Assembly: GCA_946480345.1 (NCBI GenBank)
Contig: CAMLJR010000033.1
Span: 1 to 22,398, forward strand
Direction: 5' to 3'
Source of the DNA: an uncultured Spongiibacteraceae bacterium
GTDB lineage: Bacteria > Pseudomonadota > Gammaproteobacteria > Pseudomonadales > CAMLJR01
Length of the DNA stretch: 22,398 bases
A program made the position numbers and the translations under genes. The number at the start of each line of letters is the position of its first letter. Position 1 is the stretch's first letter. Below the pieces are notes generated by a model. The model searched no databases. It was not told the DNA's origin and worked only from the letters and a program-made list of their open reading frames with translations. Positions 15,251 through 22,398 of this stretch are shown here, piece by piece.

Positions 15251-17251
15251 ATGCCTTCCCGCACCGAACTTGCCAACGCCATTCGCGTACTCAGTATGGA
15301 CGCCGTGCAACAGGCCAATTCCGGCCACCCCGGCGCGCCAATGGGCATGGCCGATATTGCCGAAGTGCTGTGGCGGGACTTTCTGCATCACAACCCGGCC
15401 AATCCGGCATGGCCGAATCGCGATCGTTTCGTGCTGTCGAACGGCCACGGCTCGATGCTGATCTATTCGCTGCTGCATCTGAGCGGCTATGACCTGACCG
15501 TTGATGATCTGAAGCAGTTCCGCCAGTTCGGTTCGCGCACGCCGGGGCATCCTGAATACGGCTATACCCCAGGCGTCGAAACCACCACCGGCCCGCTCGG
15601 ACAAGGCATCAGCAACGCGGTCGGCTTCGCGCTGGCCGAGAAGATTCTCGCCGCGCAGTTCAACCGGGCCGATCACGCGATCGTCGACCATCACACCTAT
15701 GTTTTCCTCGGCGACGGTTGCCTGATGGAAGGCATCTCGCACGAAGCCTGCTCGCTGGCCGGCACGCTTGGTCTCGGCAAATTGATCGCGTTCTATGACG
15801 ACAACGGCATCTCGATCGATGGCGAAGTAGAGGGCTGGTTCACCGATAACACGCCGCAGCGCTTCGAAGCCTACGGCTGGCATGTGGTGCCGAATGTCGA
15901 TGGCCATGACGCCGATGCAGTTAAACACGCGATCGAACGCGCCAAGGCCGAAACGCATCGTCCGAGCCTGATTTGTTGCAAAACCATCATCGGCAAGGGC
16001 GCGCCGAACAAGCAGGGTAAAGAGGACTGCCACGGTGCGGCGCTCGGTGTCGATGAAATCGCCGCAGCGCGCAAAGTGCTGCACTGGGAGCACGGCCCGT
16101 TCGAAATTCCGAAGGAAATTTACGCCGCATGGGATGGCCGCGCGCGCGGCGAGCAGCTCGAGCGCAACTGGAATGCACGCTTAGTGGCATACCGCGAGGC
16201 TTATCCCGAACTCGCCGCCGAACTCGAACGTCGCCTGCGCGGCGATCTGCCGGCGGATTTTGCGAAAAGCGCCGCGATGTTCATCGAGCAATGCCAGAAC
16301 GACAGCAAAACGATGGCGACGCGCAAGGCGTCGGAAACCTGCCTCAATTTCTTCGGGCCGCTGCTGCCGGAACTGCTTGGCGGCTCGGCGGATCTGGCCG
16401 GCTCTAATTTGACGCTGTGGAAAGGCTGCAAAGGCGTCACCGCCGAAGATGCGAGCGGCAACTATCTGTACTACGGCGTTCGTGAATTCGGCATGTCCGG
16501 CATCATGAACGGCCTGACGCTGCACGGCGGCTTCAAAGCCTACGGCGCAACGTTCCTGATGTTCATGGAATACGCGCGCAACGCCGTCCGCATGGCGGCG
16601 TTAATGAAACAGCCGAGCATTTTTGTTTACACACACGATTCGGTCGCGCTCGGCGAAGACGGCCCGACCCACCAGCCGGTCGAGCAGATCGCGAACCTGC
16701 GCAGCACGCCGAATCTGCATACCTGGCGGCCATGCGATGTCACCGAATCAGCCGTGGCCTGGAAAGCCGCAATCGAACGTCGCGATGGCCCGACCGCGCT
16801 GATTTTCACCCGCCAGAATCTGGCGCATCAAAAACGCGACGCGCAGCAGCTCGCGAATATCGAACGTGGCGCGTATGTGCTGCACGAAGCCGCCGGTCAC
16901 CCCGAGGCGATCCTGATCGCCACCGGTTCCGAAGTTGCGTTGGCGGTGTCCGCTGCCGAACAACTCGCGCTGAACGGCCGCCGCGTGCGCGTCGTGTCGA
17001 TGCCGTGCTCGACGCTGTTCGATGCGCAGGATGTGGAATACCGCGAATCGGTGCTGCCGAGCGATGTGTTCGCGCGCGTTGCGGTGGAAGCCGCGCACAA
17101 GGACTTCTGGTACAAGTACGTCGGTCTCGACGGCGCGATCATCGGCATGGAAACGTTCGGCGAATCCGCGCCCGGCCCGCAGCTGATGGAACACTTCGGG
17201 TTCACCGTCGAGGCGGTGGTCGATACGGTGACCGAACTGCTGGATCGCTGA
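15251..17251 (+). CDS. tkt: Transketolase
   Basis: This thiamine diphosphate enzyme moves two-carbon units between sugar phosphates, linking the pentose phosphate pathway to glycolysis. Motifs are [19 protein letters not shown] (23-41), SNGHGSML, the TPP/Mg site GDGCLMEG (154-161) with Asn185, the pyrimidine-binding [10 protein letters not shown] and [19 protein letters not shown]. The ATG at 15251 has GGAG six bases upstream and gives 666 residues, close to E. coli TktA (663). A TTG four codons earlier is in frame but overlaps the Shine-Dalgarno sequence. It is first in tkt-epd-pgk-fba and divergent from sahR. Its stop overlaps the epd start as TGATG. Confidence 0.98.
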   Translation: MPSRTELANAIRVLSMDAVQQANSGHPGAPMGMADIAEVLWRDFLHHNPANPAWPNRDRFVLSNGHGSMLIYSLLHLSGYDLTVDDLKQFRQFGSRTPGHPEYGYTPGVETTTGPLGQGISNAVGFALAEKILAAQFNRADHAIVDHHTYVFLGDGCLMEGISHEACSLAGTLGLGKLIAFYDDNGISIDGEVEGWFTDNTPQRFEAYGWHVVPNVDGHDADAVKHAIERAKAETHRPSLICCKTIIGKGAPNKQGKEDCHGAALGVDEIAAARKVLHWEHGPFEIPKEIYAAWDGRARGEQLERNWNARLVAYREAYPELAAELERRLRGDLPADFAKSAAMFIEQCQNDSKTMATRKASETCLNFFGPLLPELLGGSADLAGSNLTLWKGCKGVTAEDASGNYLYYGVREFGMSGIMNGLTLHGGFKAYGATFLMFMEYARNAVRMAALMKQPSIFVYTHDSVALGEDGPTHQPVEQIANLRSTPNLHTWRPCDVTESAVAWKAAIERRDGPTALIFTRQNLAHQKRDAQQLANIERGAYVLHEAAGHPEAILIATGSEVALAVSAAEQLALNGRRVRVVSMPCSTLFDAQDVEYRESVLPSDVFARVAVEAAHKDFWYKYVGLDGAIIGMETFGESAPGPQLMEHFGFTVEAVVDTVTELLDR

Positions 17252-18303
17252 TGCTGCGACTCGCCATCAATGGCTACGGCCGTATCGGCCGTAGCGTGCT
17301 GCGCGCGTTGTACGAAAGCGCGCATTACGGCGATATGCGCACCGCCGGGGCGTTGCGCCAGCAAATGAAAATCGTGGCGATTAACGAGCCCGCCGATCTC
17401 AACACAATTGCGCATCTGACCAAATACGACACCACGCACGGCCGTTTTTTCGGGGCGGTGTCGATAGAAAACGATGCGCTGCGCGTGCACGACGATTTAA
17501 TCGAGGTCACGCACAGCACCGATCTAACACAATTGTCGTGGCGCGATGTCGATGTCGTGCTCGAGTGCAGCGGCGAGTACACGACCACAGCCGAACTCGA
17601 GTCGCATTTACGCGCCGGCGCGCGTCGCGTGCTGTTATCGCAGCCGGGTGAAACCGAAATTCCCGCGATTGTGTACGGCATCAATCACGACAAATTGCGC
17701 GGTGATGAAACGATCGTATCGGCGGCGTCGTGCACAACCAATTGCATCGTGCCGGTGATAGCGAATTTGCATGCCGCGTTCGGTATCAGGCACGGCATCA
17801 TCACCACGATACATTCGGCGATGAACGATCAGCCGGTGCTCGATGCGTATCACCACACGAACTTGCGCAAGACGCGCGCGGCGGGGCAGTCGATCATTCC
17901 GGTCGATACCGGATTGGCGCAAGGTGTTGGCCGCATTCTGCCCGAGCTGGCCGGATTGTTTGCCGCGCACGCGCTGCGGGTACCGACCATCAATGTATCG
18001 GCGATGCAACTGACGATTGGCATCGCGCGCGAAGCCGGCGTCGCGGAAGTGAATCGCGCATTGGCCACTGCCGCACAAAATGCGCCGGGTATCCTCGGTT
18101 ACACTGACGAGCCGTTGGCGTCGTGCGATTTCAATCATGACCCGCGCTCCGGCATTGTCGATGCCAGCCAGACGCGCGTCGCCGGCGATCTGATCAACGT
18201 GCTGACCTGGTTCGATAACGAATGGGGTTATGCCAACCGCATGCTCGATGTTGTGGCCCATTGGTTGCAGAGCAAAGCAGCGCCACAACAAACCACTCGT
18301 TGA
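17251..18303 (+). CDS. epd: Epd, D-erythrose-4-phosphate dehydrogenase (GapA-like)
   Basis: This NAD-dependent dehydrogenase is expected to oxidise erythrose 4-phosphate to 4-phosphoerythronate for pyridoxal phosphate synthesis. The NAD fold is INGYGRIGRSVLRALYES (6-23). The catalytic motif is SCTTNC with Cys161, followed by TTIHSAMNDQ with the active-site His. Epd-type rather than GapA-type features include SAMNDQPVLDAYHHTNLRKTRAAGQSIIPVD and CDFNHDPRSGIVDASQTRV. It has 350 residues. The ATG at 17251 shares one base with the tkt stop; the same frame stays open far upstream inside tkt, but that part has no family resemblance. No separate ribosome-binding site is clear, so coupling to tkt is likely. 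Some relatives keep glyceraldehyde-3-phosphate activity, so the substrate is a family-based assignment. Confidence 0.92.
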   Translation: MLRLAINGYGRIGRSVLRALYESAHYGDMRTAGALRQQMKIVAINEPADLNTIAHLTKYDTTHGRFFGAVSIENDALRVHDDLIEVTHSTDLTQLSWRDVDVVLECSGEYTTTAELESHLRAGARRVLLSQPGETEIPAIVYGINHDKLRGDETIVSAASCTTNCIVPVIANLHAAFGIRHGIITTIHSAMNDQPVLDAYHHTNLRKTRAAGQSIIPVDTGLAQGVGRILPELAGLFAAHALRVPTINVSAMQLTIGIAREAGVAEVNRALATAAQNAPGILGYTDEPLASCDFNHDPRSGIVDASQTRVAGDLINVLTWFDNEWGYANRMLDVVAHWLQSKAAPQQTTR

Positions 18304-18401
18304 ACATTAGCCGGTTGCAGTACAGCGGTTGCACAACGATTCGTTACAACTATTCGCTACAACAACAAAAAAACAAATTAATTAATCTGTGAGGAGATGA
18401 C

Positions 18402-19583
18402 ATGGCTGTTTTGAAATTAACCGATTTCAATCTGCAAGGTCGCCGCGTGCTGATCCGCGAGGATTTAAACGTGCCGGTGAAAGAAGGCAAAGTCACTTCG
18501 GACGCGCGCATTCGCGCCGCAATTCCGACTATCGAACTGGCGTTGAACGCCGGCGCGAAGGTGATCGTAATGTCGCATCTCGGTCGCCCGACCGAAGGTC
18601 AATACGAAGACGAATTTTCGCTGGCGCCGGTCGCTGCGCATCTCGGCGAATTGCTCGGCCGCAACGTGCCCCTAATTAAAGAATGGCAAAAAGGCGTCAG
18701 CGTCGACGACGGTCAATTGGTGCTGCTCGAAAACGTGCGCTTCAACAAAGGCGAGAAAAAAGACAACGAAGAACTCGCGAAACAATATGCGTCGCTGTGC
18801 GACATTTTCGTGATGGACGCATTCGGCACAGCGCATCGCGCCGAAGCTTCTACACACGGCGTCGCAAAATTCGCCACGATTGCCTGCGCCGGCTTATTGC
18901 TGTCGGAAGAACTCGACAGCTTGGAAAAAGCGCTGAAAAAGCCCGCGCGCCCGATGGCGGCGATTGTCGGCGGCTCGAAGGTTTCGACGAAATTGACCGT
19001 GCTGGAAAACCTCGCCGATAAAGTCGATCAACTGATTGTCGGCGGCGGTATCGCGAATACATTTCTAGCGGCGGCGGGATTTCCGGTCGGCAAATCGCTG
19101 TGCGAGCACGATTTGATTCCCGCAGCAAAAGCATTGATGGCGAAAACGAATATTCCGTTGCCGGTTGATGTCGTGGTTGGAAAAGAATTCAACGAAAATG
19201 CACAAGCGACCATTAAGGATGTTAAAGACGTCGCTGCCGACGACATGATTTTCGACATCGGTCCGAAAAGCGCAGCGAATCTTGCCGCGTTATTGAAAGA
19301 TGCAAAAACGATTTTGTGGAATGGTCCGGTCGGCGTATTTGAGTTCGATCAATTTGGCGAAGGCACGAAAGTGCTCGCGAACGCGATCGCCGATAGCGAT
19401 GCATTTTCGATTGCCGGTGGCGGCGATACGCTCGCTGCGGTGGACAAATACCGCATTGCGGAGCGAGTATCGTACATATCCACGGGCGGGGGCGCCTTCC
19501 TCGAATACGTCGAAGGCAAAGAACTGCCAGCGGTCGCGATTCTTGAAGCGCGCGCCGAAAAAACCAAATGCAATTTCAAATGA
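18402..19583 (+). CDS. pgk: Phosphoglycerate kinase
   Basis: This enzyme catalyses the reversible transfer of phosphate between 1,3-bisphosphoglycerate and ADP in glycolysis and gluconeogenesis. Motifs are LIREDLNVP for substrate binding, [32 protein letters not shown] and the nucleotide-binding [10 protein letters not shown] with [10 protein letters not shown]. It has 393 residues (E. coli 387). The ATG at 18402 is preceded by a strong GAGGAG at 18391-18396. The 98 bases after epd contain a short direct repeat of CGGTTGCA (18312-18319 and 18326-18333) and an A/T-rich leader. They may hold a separate promoter, which I cannot assign. Confidence 0.98.
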   Translation: MAVLKLTDFNLQGRRVLIREDLNVPVKEGKVTSDARIRAAIPTIELALNAGAKVIVMSHLGRPTEGQYEDEFSLAPVAAHLGELLGRNVPLIKEWQKGVSVDDGQLVLLENVRFNKGEKKDNEELAKQYASLCDIFVMDAFGTAHRAEASTHGVAKFATIACAGLLLSEELDSLEKALKKPARPMAAIVGGSKVSTKLTVLENLADKVDQLIVGGGIANTFLAAAGFPVGKSLCEHDLIPAAKALMAKTNIPLPVDVVVGKEFNENAQATIKDVKDVAADDMIFDIGPKSAANLAALLKDAKTILWNGPVGVFEFDQFGEGTKVLANAIADSDAFSIAGGGDTLAAVDKYRIAERVSYISTGGGAFLEYVEGKELPAVAILEARAEKTKCNFK

Positions 19584-19605
19584 TTCGGCTTAAAGGAGTT
19601 TCATC

Positions 19606-20670
19606 ATGGCACTGATCAGCTTGCGTCAATTACTCGATCACGCCGCCGAACATGGTTACGGCGTGCCGGCATTCAACGTCAACAATCTTGAACAAACCCG
19701 CGCGATCATGGAGGCCGCCGCCGAAACGCGCAGCCCGGTGATCATGCAGGCGAGCGCCGGCGCGCGCAAATACGCCGGCTCGAATTTTCTACGGCACATG
19801 ATTCAAGCCGCGATCGATGAATTTCCCGACGTACCGATCTGCATGCATCAGGATCACGGCGTCAGCCCGGCGATATGTCAGCGCTCGATACAACTCGGCT
19901 TCAGCTCGGTGATGATGGATGGCTCACTGAAGGAAGATGGAAAAACGCCGTCGTCTTATGACTACAACGTCGACGTTACGCGCACGGTTGTTGCGATGGC
20001 GCACGCATGCGGCGTGTCGGTTGAAGGCGAACTCGGTTGTTTGGGCTCGCTCGAAAGCGGCATGGCCGGCGAAGAAGATGGCGTCGGTGCCGAAGGCGTT
20101 ATGACGCACGATCAAATGCTTACCGATCCGGATGAGGCGGCGCACTTCGTTGCCGAAACCCAGGTCGACGCGCTGGCGATTGCGGTCGGCACCAGTCATG
20201 GCGCTTATAAATTCACACGGCCGCCCACCGGCGATATTCTCGCGATCGATCGCATTAAAGAAATCCATCGCCGCATTCCGAACACGCACCTCGTCATGCA
20301 CGGTTCGAGTTCGGTGCCGCAGGATTGGCTCGCAATCATCAATCAATACGGCGGCAAAATTAACGAAACCTACGGCGTGCCGGTTGAGCAGATTGTCGAA
20401 GGGATTAAATACGGCGTGCGCAAAGTCAATATCGATACCGATTTGCGTCTGGCGTCGACCGGCGCGATTCGCCAATTCATGGCGAAGAATCCCGCCGAAT
20501 TCGATCCGCGTAAATATCTGAAAGAAACCATCACCGCGATGAAAGCAGTCTGCAAGGAGCGTTATGAAGCGTTCGGCTCCGCAGGCAACGCCGATAAAAT
20601 CAAAGTGCTGTCGCTCGAAGCCATGTCGGCGCTTTACGAAAAAGGCGCATTAAAAGCACAAACTAAATAA
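19606..20670 (+). CDS. fba: Fructose-bisphosphate aldolase, class II
   Basis: This zinc aldolase cleaves or forms fructose 1,6-bisphosphate. The active site CMHQDHG gives catalytic Asp83 and zinc ligand His84. Further motifs are [13 protein letters not shown] residues in the middle loop ([12 protein letters not shown]), [21 protein letters not shown] and [12 protein letters not shown]. The length of 354 residues and the sequence style match the class II enzymes of Pseudomonas and the Calvin-cycle subtype rather than E. coli FbaA. A clear AAAGGAG (19592-19598) precedes the ATG by seven bases. It follows pgk by 22 bases and is cotranscribed with it. A hairpin lies just after the stop. Confidence 0.98.
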   Translation: MALISLRQLLDHAAEHGYGVPAFNVNNLEQTRAIMEAAAETRSPVIMQASAGARKYAGSNFLRHMIQAAIDEFPDVPICMHQDHGVSPAICQRSIQLGFSSVMMDGSLKEDGKTPSSYDYNVDVTRTVVAMAHACGVSVEGELGCLGSLESGMAGEEDGVGAEGVMTHDQMLTDPDEAAHFVAETQVDALAIAVGTSHGAYKFTRPPTGDILAIDRIKEIHRRIPNTHLVMHGSSSVPQDWLAIINQYGGKINETYGVPVEQIVEGIKYGVRKVNIDTDLRLASTGAIRQFMAKNPAEFDPRKYLKETITAMKAVCKERYEAFGSAGNADKIKVLSLEAMSALYEKGALKAQTK

Positions 20671-20673
20671 AAC

Positions 20674-20705
20674 GGGAGAGAGCGAAGCGCTGTGCTTCGC
20701 TCGCC
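20674..20705 (+). promoter_or_regulatory. Hairpin between a Shine-Dalgarno-like GGGAG and the hydrolase start
   Basis: GGGAG (20674-20678) is followed by a perfect stem GAGCGAAGC (20680-20688) / GCTTCGCTC (20694-20702) with loop gctgt, then GCC and ATGATG. No T-run follows, so it is a poor intrinsic terminator. If the stem forms, the GGGAG comes within about four to seven bases of the start codons. It may instead shape the mRNA end after fba. Confidence 0.6.
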
Positions 20706-21686
20706 ATGATGGCCATTCAATTCGATCTCGATCGCCTGCATCAACAAATTCGTCAGTTCAGTGTTGCCGAGCCGTTCGTGCCCGGTGACACCGAGCAGGC
20801 GTATTTTAATTTTTACGGCATCGATTTCGAAAAAACGCTGCCGCATGTTCAACATTATTTCGGGCATTTCAGCAGCGACAAATACGACATCGTTGCGCAT
20901 TATTTCGCGCTCGACGAAACCATTAAAAAGCCGCGCGGCACCTGTTTTATTTTTCACGGCTATTTCGATCACGCCGGTTTATATAAACATCTGATCGAAT
21001 ATTGCCTGCGCCGCGATTTAAACGTCGTGATTTACGATTTGCCCGGGCACGGTTTATCGACCGGCGAGCGTATCAGCATTGCGTCGTTTACCGATTATCT
21101 CGGCGTGATGAAAAGCTGCATGAAGCTGTTCGAAAAAATCGCGCCGCAGCCATGGCATGCGATCGGACAAAGCACCGGCGGCGCGATTCTGATGGATTAT
21201 GTCTTGCAGGAGCTGGCACCGGGTTTCGATAAAGTCGTATTGCTCGGGCCGCTGGTACGCGCAGCCGAATGGCGCTGGATTAAAGTCGCATATTGGGTCG
21301 GTCAGAAATTTCTCGATCGCGTACCGCGCAAGTTCAATGTCAATTCGAACGATAAACAATTTCTTCACTTCCTCGAACATGAAGATCCATTGCAGACACG
21401 ATATATCGCCGTGCGCTGGGTCGACGCATTATTGCGTTGGGAGAGCCGTTTCGATCATTTCGCCGTTAGCGAAAAGCCAATTCTGATCGTGCAGGGCCAG
21501 CGCGATGCCACGGTCGATTGGCGTTATAACATTCCTGCAATTCGCAAAAAATTTCCGAAGGCCAAATATCTACCGCTACAGGATGCGTATCACCATCTGG
21601 CCAACGAATCGCCGGAACTGCGCGAAAAAATGTTTGCGGCGATGGATTTGTATTTTGGCAACGACGTTACCCGCAGCTCTAATTAA
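20706..21686 (+). CDS. Alpha/beta hydrolase (lysophospholipase-like, S33/Hydrolase_4 type)
   Basis: This is a soluble alpha/beta hydrolase of 326 residues. The oxyanion-side motif is FIFHGYFDHAGLY, followed by YDLPGHGLSTGER. The catalytic triad is probably Ser156 in GQSTGG, Asp267 in QGQRDATVDW and His296 or His297 in DAYHHLANES. Such proteins are related to monoglyceride lipases and lysophospholipases, but the substrate cannot be read from sequence. No signal peptide is apparent. It starts 35 bases after fba and has an unusual leader in which a hairpin separates the ribosome-binding-like GGGAG from two consecutive ATG codons (20706 and 20709). It may be read through from the pgk-fba transcript. 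Confidence 0.85.
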   Translation: MMAIQFDLDRLHQQIRQFSVAEPFVPGDTEQAYFNFYGIDFEKTLPHVQHYFGHFSSDKYDIVAHYFALDETIKKPRGTCFIFHGYFDHAGLYKHLIEYCLRRDLNVVIYDLPGHGLSTGERISIASFTDYLGVMKSCMKLFEKIAPQPWHAIGQSTGGAILMDYVLQELAPGFDKVVLLGPLVRAAEWRWIKVAYWVGQKFLDRVPRKFNVNSNDKQFLHFLEHEDPLQTRYIAVRWVDALLRWESRFDHFAVSEKPILIVQGQRDATVDWRYNIPAIRKKFPKAKYLPLQDAYHHLANESPELREKMFAAMDLYFGNDVTRSSN

Positions 21687-21734
21687 AGGATCAATAAAAC
21701 CAACCCAGTAAATGCAATCAAGGAGAGTTAGAAG

Positions 21735-22073
21735 ATGACATTTCAAGAATCGTTGCAGGTTTGTTTGAAACAAAAATATGCGGATTTCAACGGCCGTGCG
21801 TCGCGCGCGGAATATTGGTGGTTTGCGCTCGCGATTGTTCTTGGCAGCCTGATTCTGTCCGCGATTAGCGACATACTCGGTTTGATCTTTAATCTGGGTA
21901 TCTTGATTCCATCGCTGGCGGCTGGTGCGCGGCGCTTGCACGATACAGGCCGCTCGGGCTGGTGGCAGTTGATTTCACTGATTCCGGTTTTAGGCTTGAT
22001 TGTACTGATCGTGCTTTTAGCGCTGGAAGGTAATGCTGAAGATAATGAGTACGGCGCGAAGCCGATTGCTTAA
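21735..22073 (+). CDS. DUF805 family small membrane protein
   Basis: This is a 112-residue inner-membrane protein of the DUF805 family. It has the family N-terminus (FNGRASRAEYWWF) and the motif SLAAGARRLHDTGRSGWWQLI. Hydrophobic segments lie at about 29-60 and 80-98. The function of DUF805 is not established. The ribosome-binding site AGGAGA (21721-21726) precedes the ATG by eight bases. It starts 48 bases after the hydrolase on the same strand and ends before a strong stem-loop. Confidence 0.88.
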   Translation: MTFQESLQVCLKQKYADFNGRASRAEYWWFALAIVLGSLILSAISDILGLIFNLGILIPSLAAGARRLHDTGRSGWWQLISLIPVLGLIVLIVLLALEGNAEDNEYGAKPIA

Positions 22074-22100
22074 TTCGAGTTATTAACTACGCGAAGTGTG

Positions 22101-22144
22101 AAAAAATTACGTGGTCGGACCGCAGTGGTCCGACCACGTAATTT
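22101..22144. terminator. Perfect 18-bp stem-loop between DUF805 and serA
   Basis: The arms 22104-22121 and 22127-22144 are perfectly complementary (core GTGGTCGGACC) around the loop gcagt. On the minus strand the stem is followed by a six-T run, making a good intrinsic terminator for serA. On the plus strand only a short ATTT follows, so termination after DUF805 is less certain but likely. Confidence 0.9.
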
Positions 22145-22149
22145 ACTAA

Positions 22150-22398
22150 TTAAAATAATAAACGCGTGCGAATAGTGCCTTCCACCTCACGCAATTTATC
22201 CAGCGCGAATTCGCTGCACTCCATATCCACATCGATAACCACGTAGCCGACGTTTTCAACGGTCTGCAAATACTGCCCGCTGATGTTGATGTTGTTTTCC
22301 GAAAATATTCTGTTGATGGCCGACATAACGCCAGGCACGTTGTGATGCACATGCAGCAGTCGATGTTTTCCAGGGTGTGATGGTAGCGCGACTTCGGG
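22150..22398 (-). CDS. serA: SerA, D-3-phosphoglycerate dehydrogenase (C-terminal ACT domain only)
   Basis: The last 82 residues of a protein that enters from the right edge are visible. The sequence LLHVHHNVPGVMSAINRIF, the following NINISGQYLQT, then GYVVIDVDM and the end GTIRTRLLF match the C-terminal ACT domain of SerA. SerA commits 3-phosphoglycerate to serine synthesis, and the ACT domain binds serine for feedback inhibition. The frame is open to the window edge, so the start and the dehydrogenase domains are outside. A strong terminator follows the stop. Confidence 0.93.
   Translation of the reverse strand, partial: PEVALPSHPGKHRLLHVHHNVPGVMSAINRIFSENNINISGQYLQTVENVGYVVIDVDMECSEFALDKLREVEGTIRTRLLF

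Noticed and set aside
16732..17250. N-terminal extension of epd by 173 codons within tkt.
   Set aside because: The extension is an out-of-phase reading of tkt. The GapA/Epd fold begins exactly at the ATG at 17251.
20680..20702. Intrinsic terminator after fba.
   Set aside because: The stem is perfect, but no T-run follows and a start codon comes three bases later, so a simple terminator is unlikely.

Overview
The window looks like a chromosomal segment of a gammaproteobacterium with moderately high G+C (40/60 in a sampled 60-base row of chpA, 30-31/60 in two rows of the Crp/Fnr gene). Several features point to Pseudomonas-like relatives: a pilus chemosensory cluster (chpA-chpB-chpC) next to rsmE, a metK/ahcY/metF methyl-cycle cluster, and a tkt-epd-pgk-fba carbon cluster with a class II aldolase of the type found in Pseudomonas. 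I cannot name the genus. No tRNA, rRNA, prophage, insertion sequence or CRISPR array is visible.

Layout. (1) Bases 2-5584, + strand: the end of the chemosensory system that usually controls type IV pili, namely a very large hybrid CheA-like kinase cut by the left edge, a CheB-like methylesterase and a CheW-like coupling protein. Their reading frames overlap. (2) 5622-7132, - strand: a Crp/Fnr-type regulator followed by rsmE (16S rRNA m3U1498 methyltransferase). (3) 7133-10278: a 337-base divergent intergenic region, then a bacteriophytochrome histidine kinase (bphP) and the heme oxygenase that would supply its biliverdin (bphO), both on +. (4) 10284-15061, - strand: a four-gene methyl-cycle operon read as sahR-metK-ahcY-metF. 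SahR is an ArsR-type repressor fused to a SAM-methyltransferase-like domain. A perfect palindrome with 13-base arms just upstream of sahR is its likely operator. Four G/C-rich palindromic repeat elements sit in the gaps on both sides of ahcY. (5) 15251-20670, + strand: transketolase, erythrose-4-phosphate dehydrogenase, phosphoglycerate kinase and class II fructose-bisphosphate aldolase. An alpha/beta hydrolase and a DUF805 membrane protein follow. (6) Right edge, - strand: the ACT-domain end of serA, separated from DUF805 by an 18-bp perfect terminator stem.

How the parts work together. MetK makes SAM, AhcY removes SAH and MetF supplies methyl groups from folate, so sahR-metK-ahcY-metF is a self-contained methyl cycle under a probable SAH-sensing repressor. 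tkt, epd, pgk and fba link the pentose phosphate pathway, pyridoxal phosphate precursor synthesis and lower glycolysis/gluconeogenesis. serA would draw 3-phosphoglycerate from the same pool. bphP and bphO form a complete red/far-red sensor module without a visible response regulator. Most of the window is well-known core metabolism and signalling. The parts that deserve a second look are the repeat elements around ahcY, the sahR operator, a hairpin between the Shine-Dalgarno sequence and the start of the alpha/beta hydrolase, and the regulatory region between the Crp/Fnr gene and bphP.
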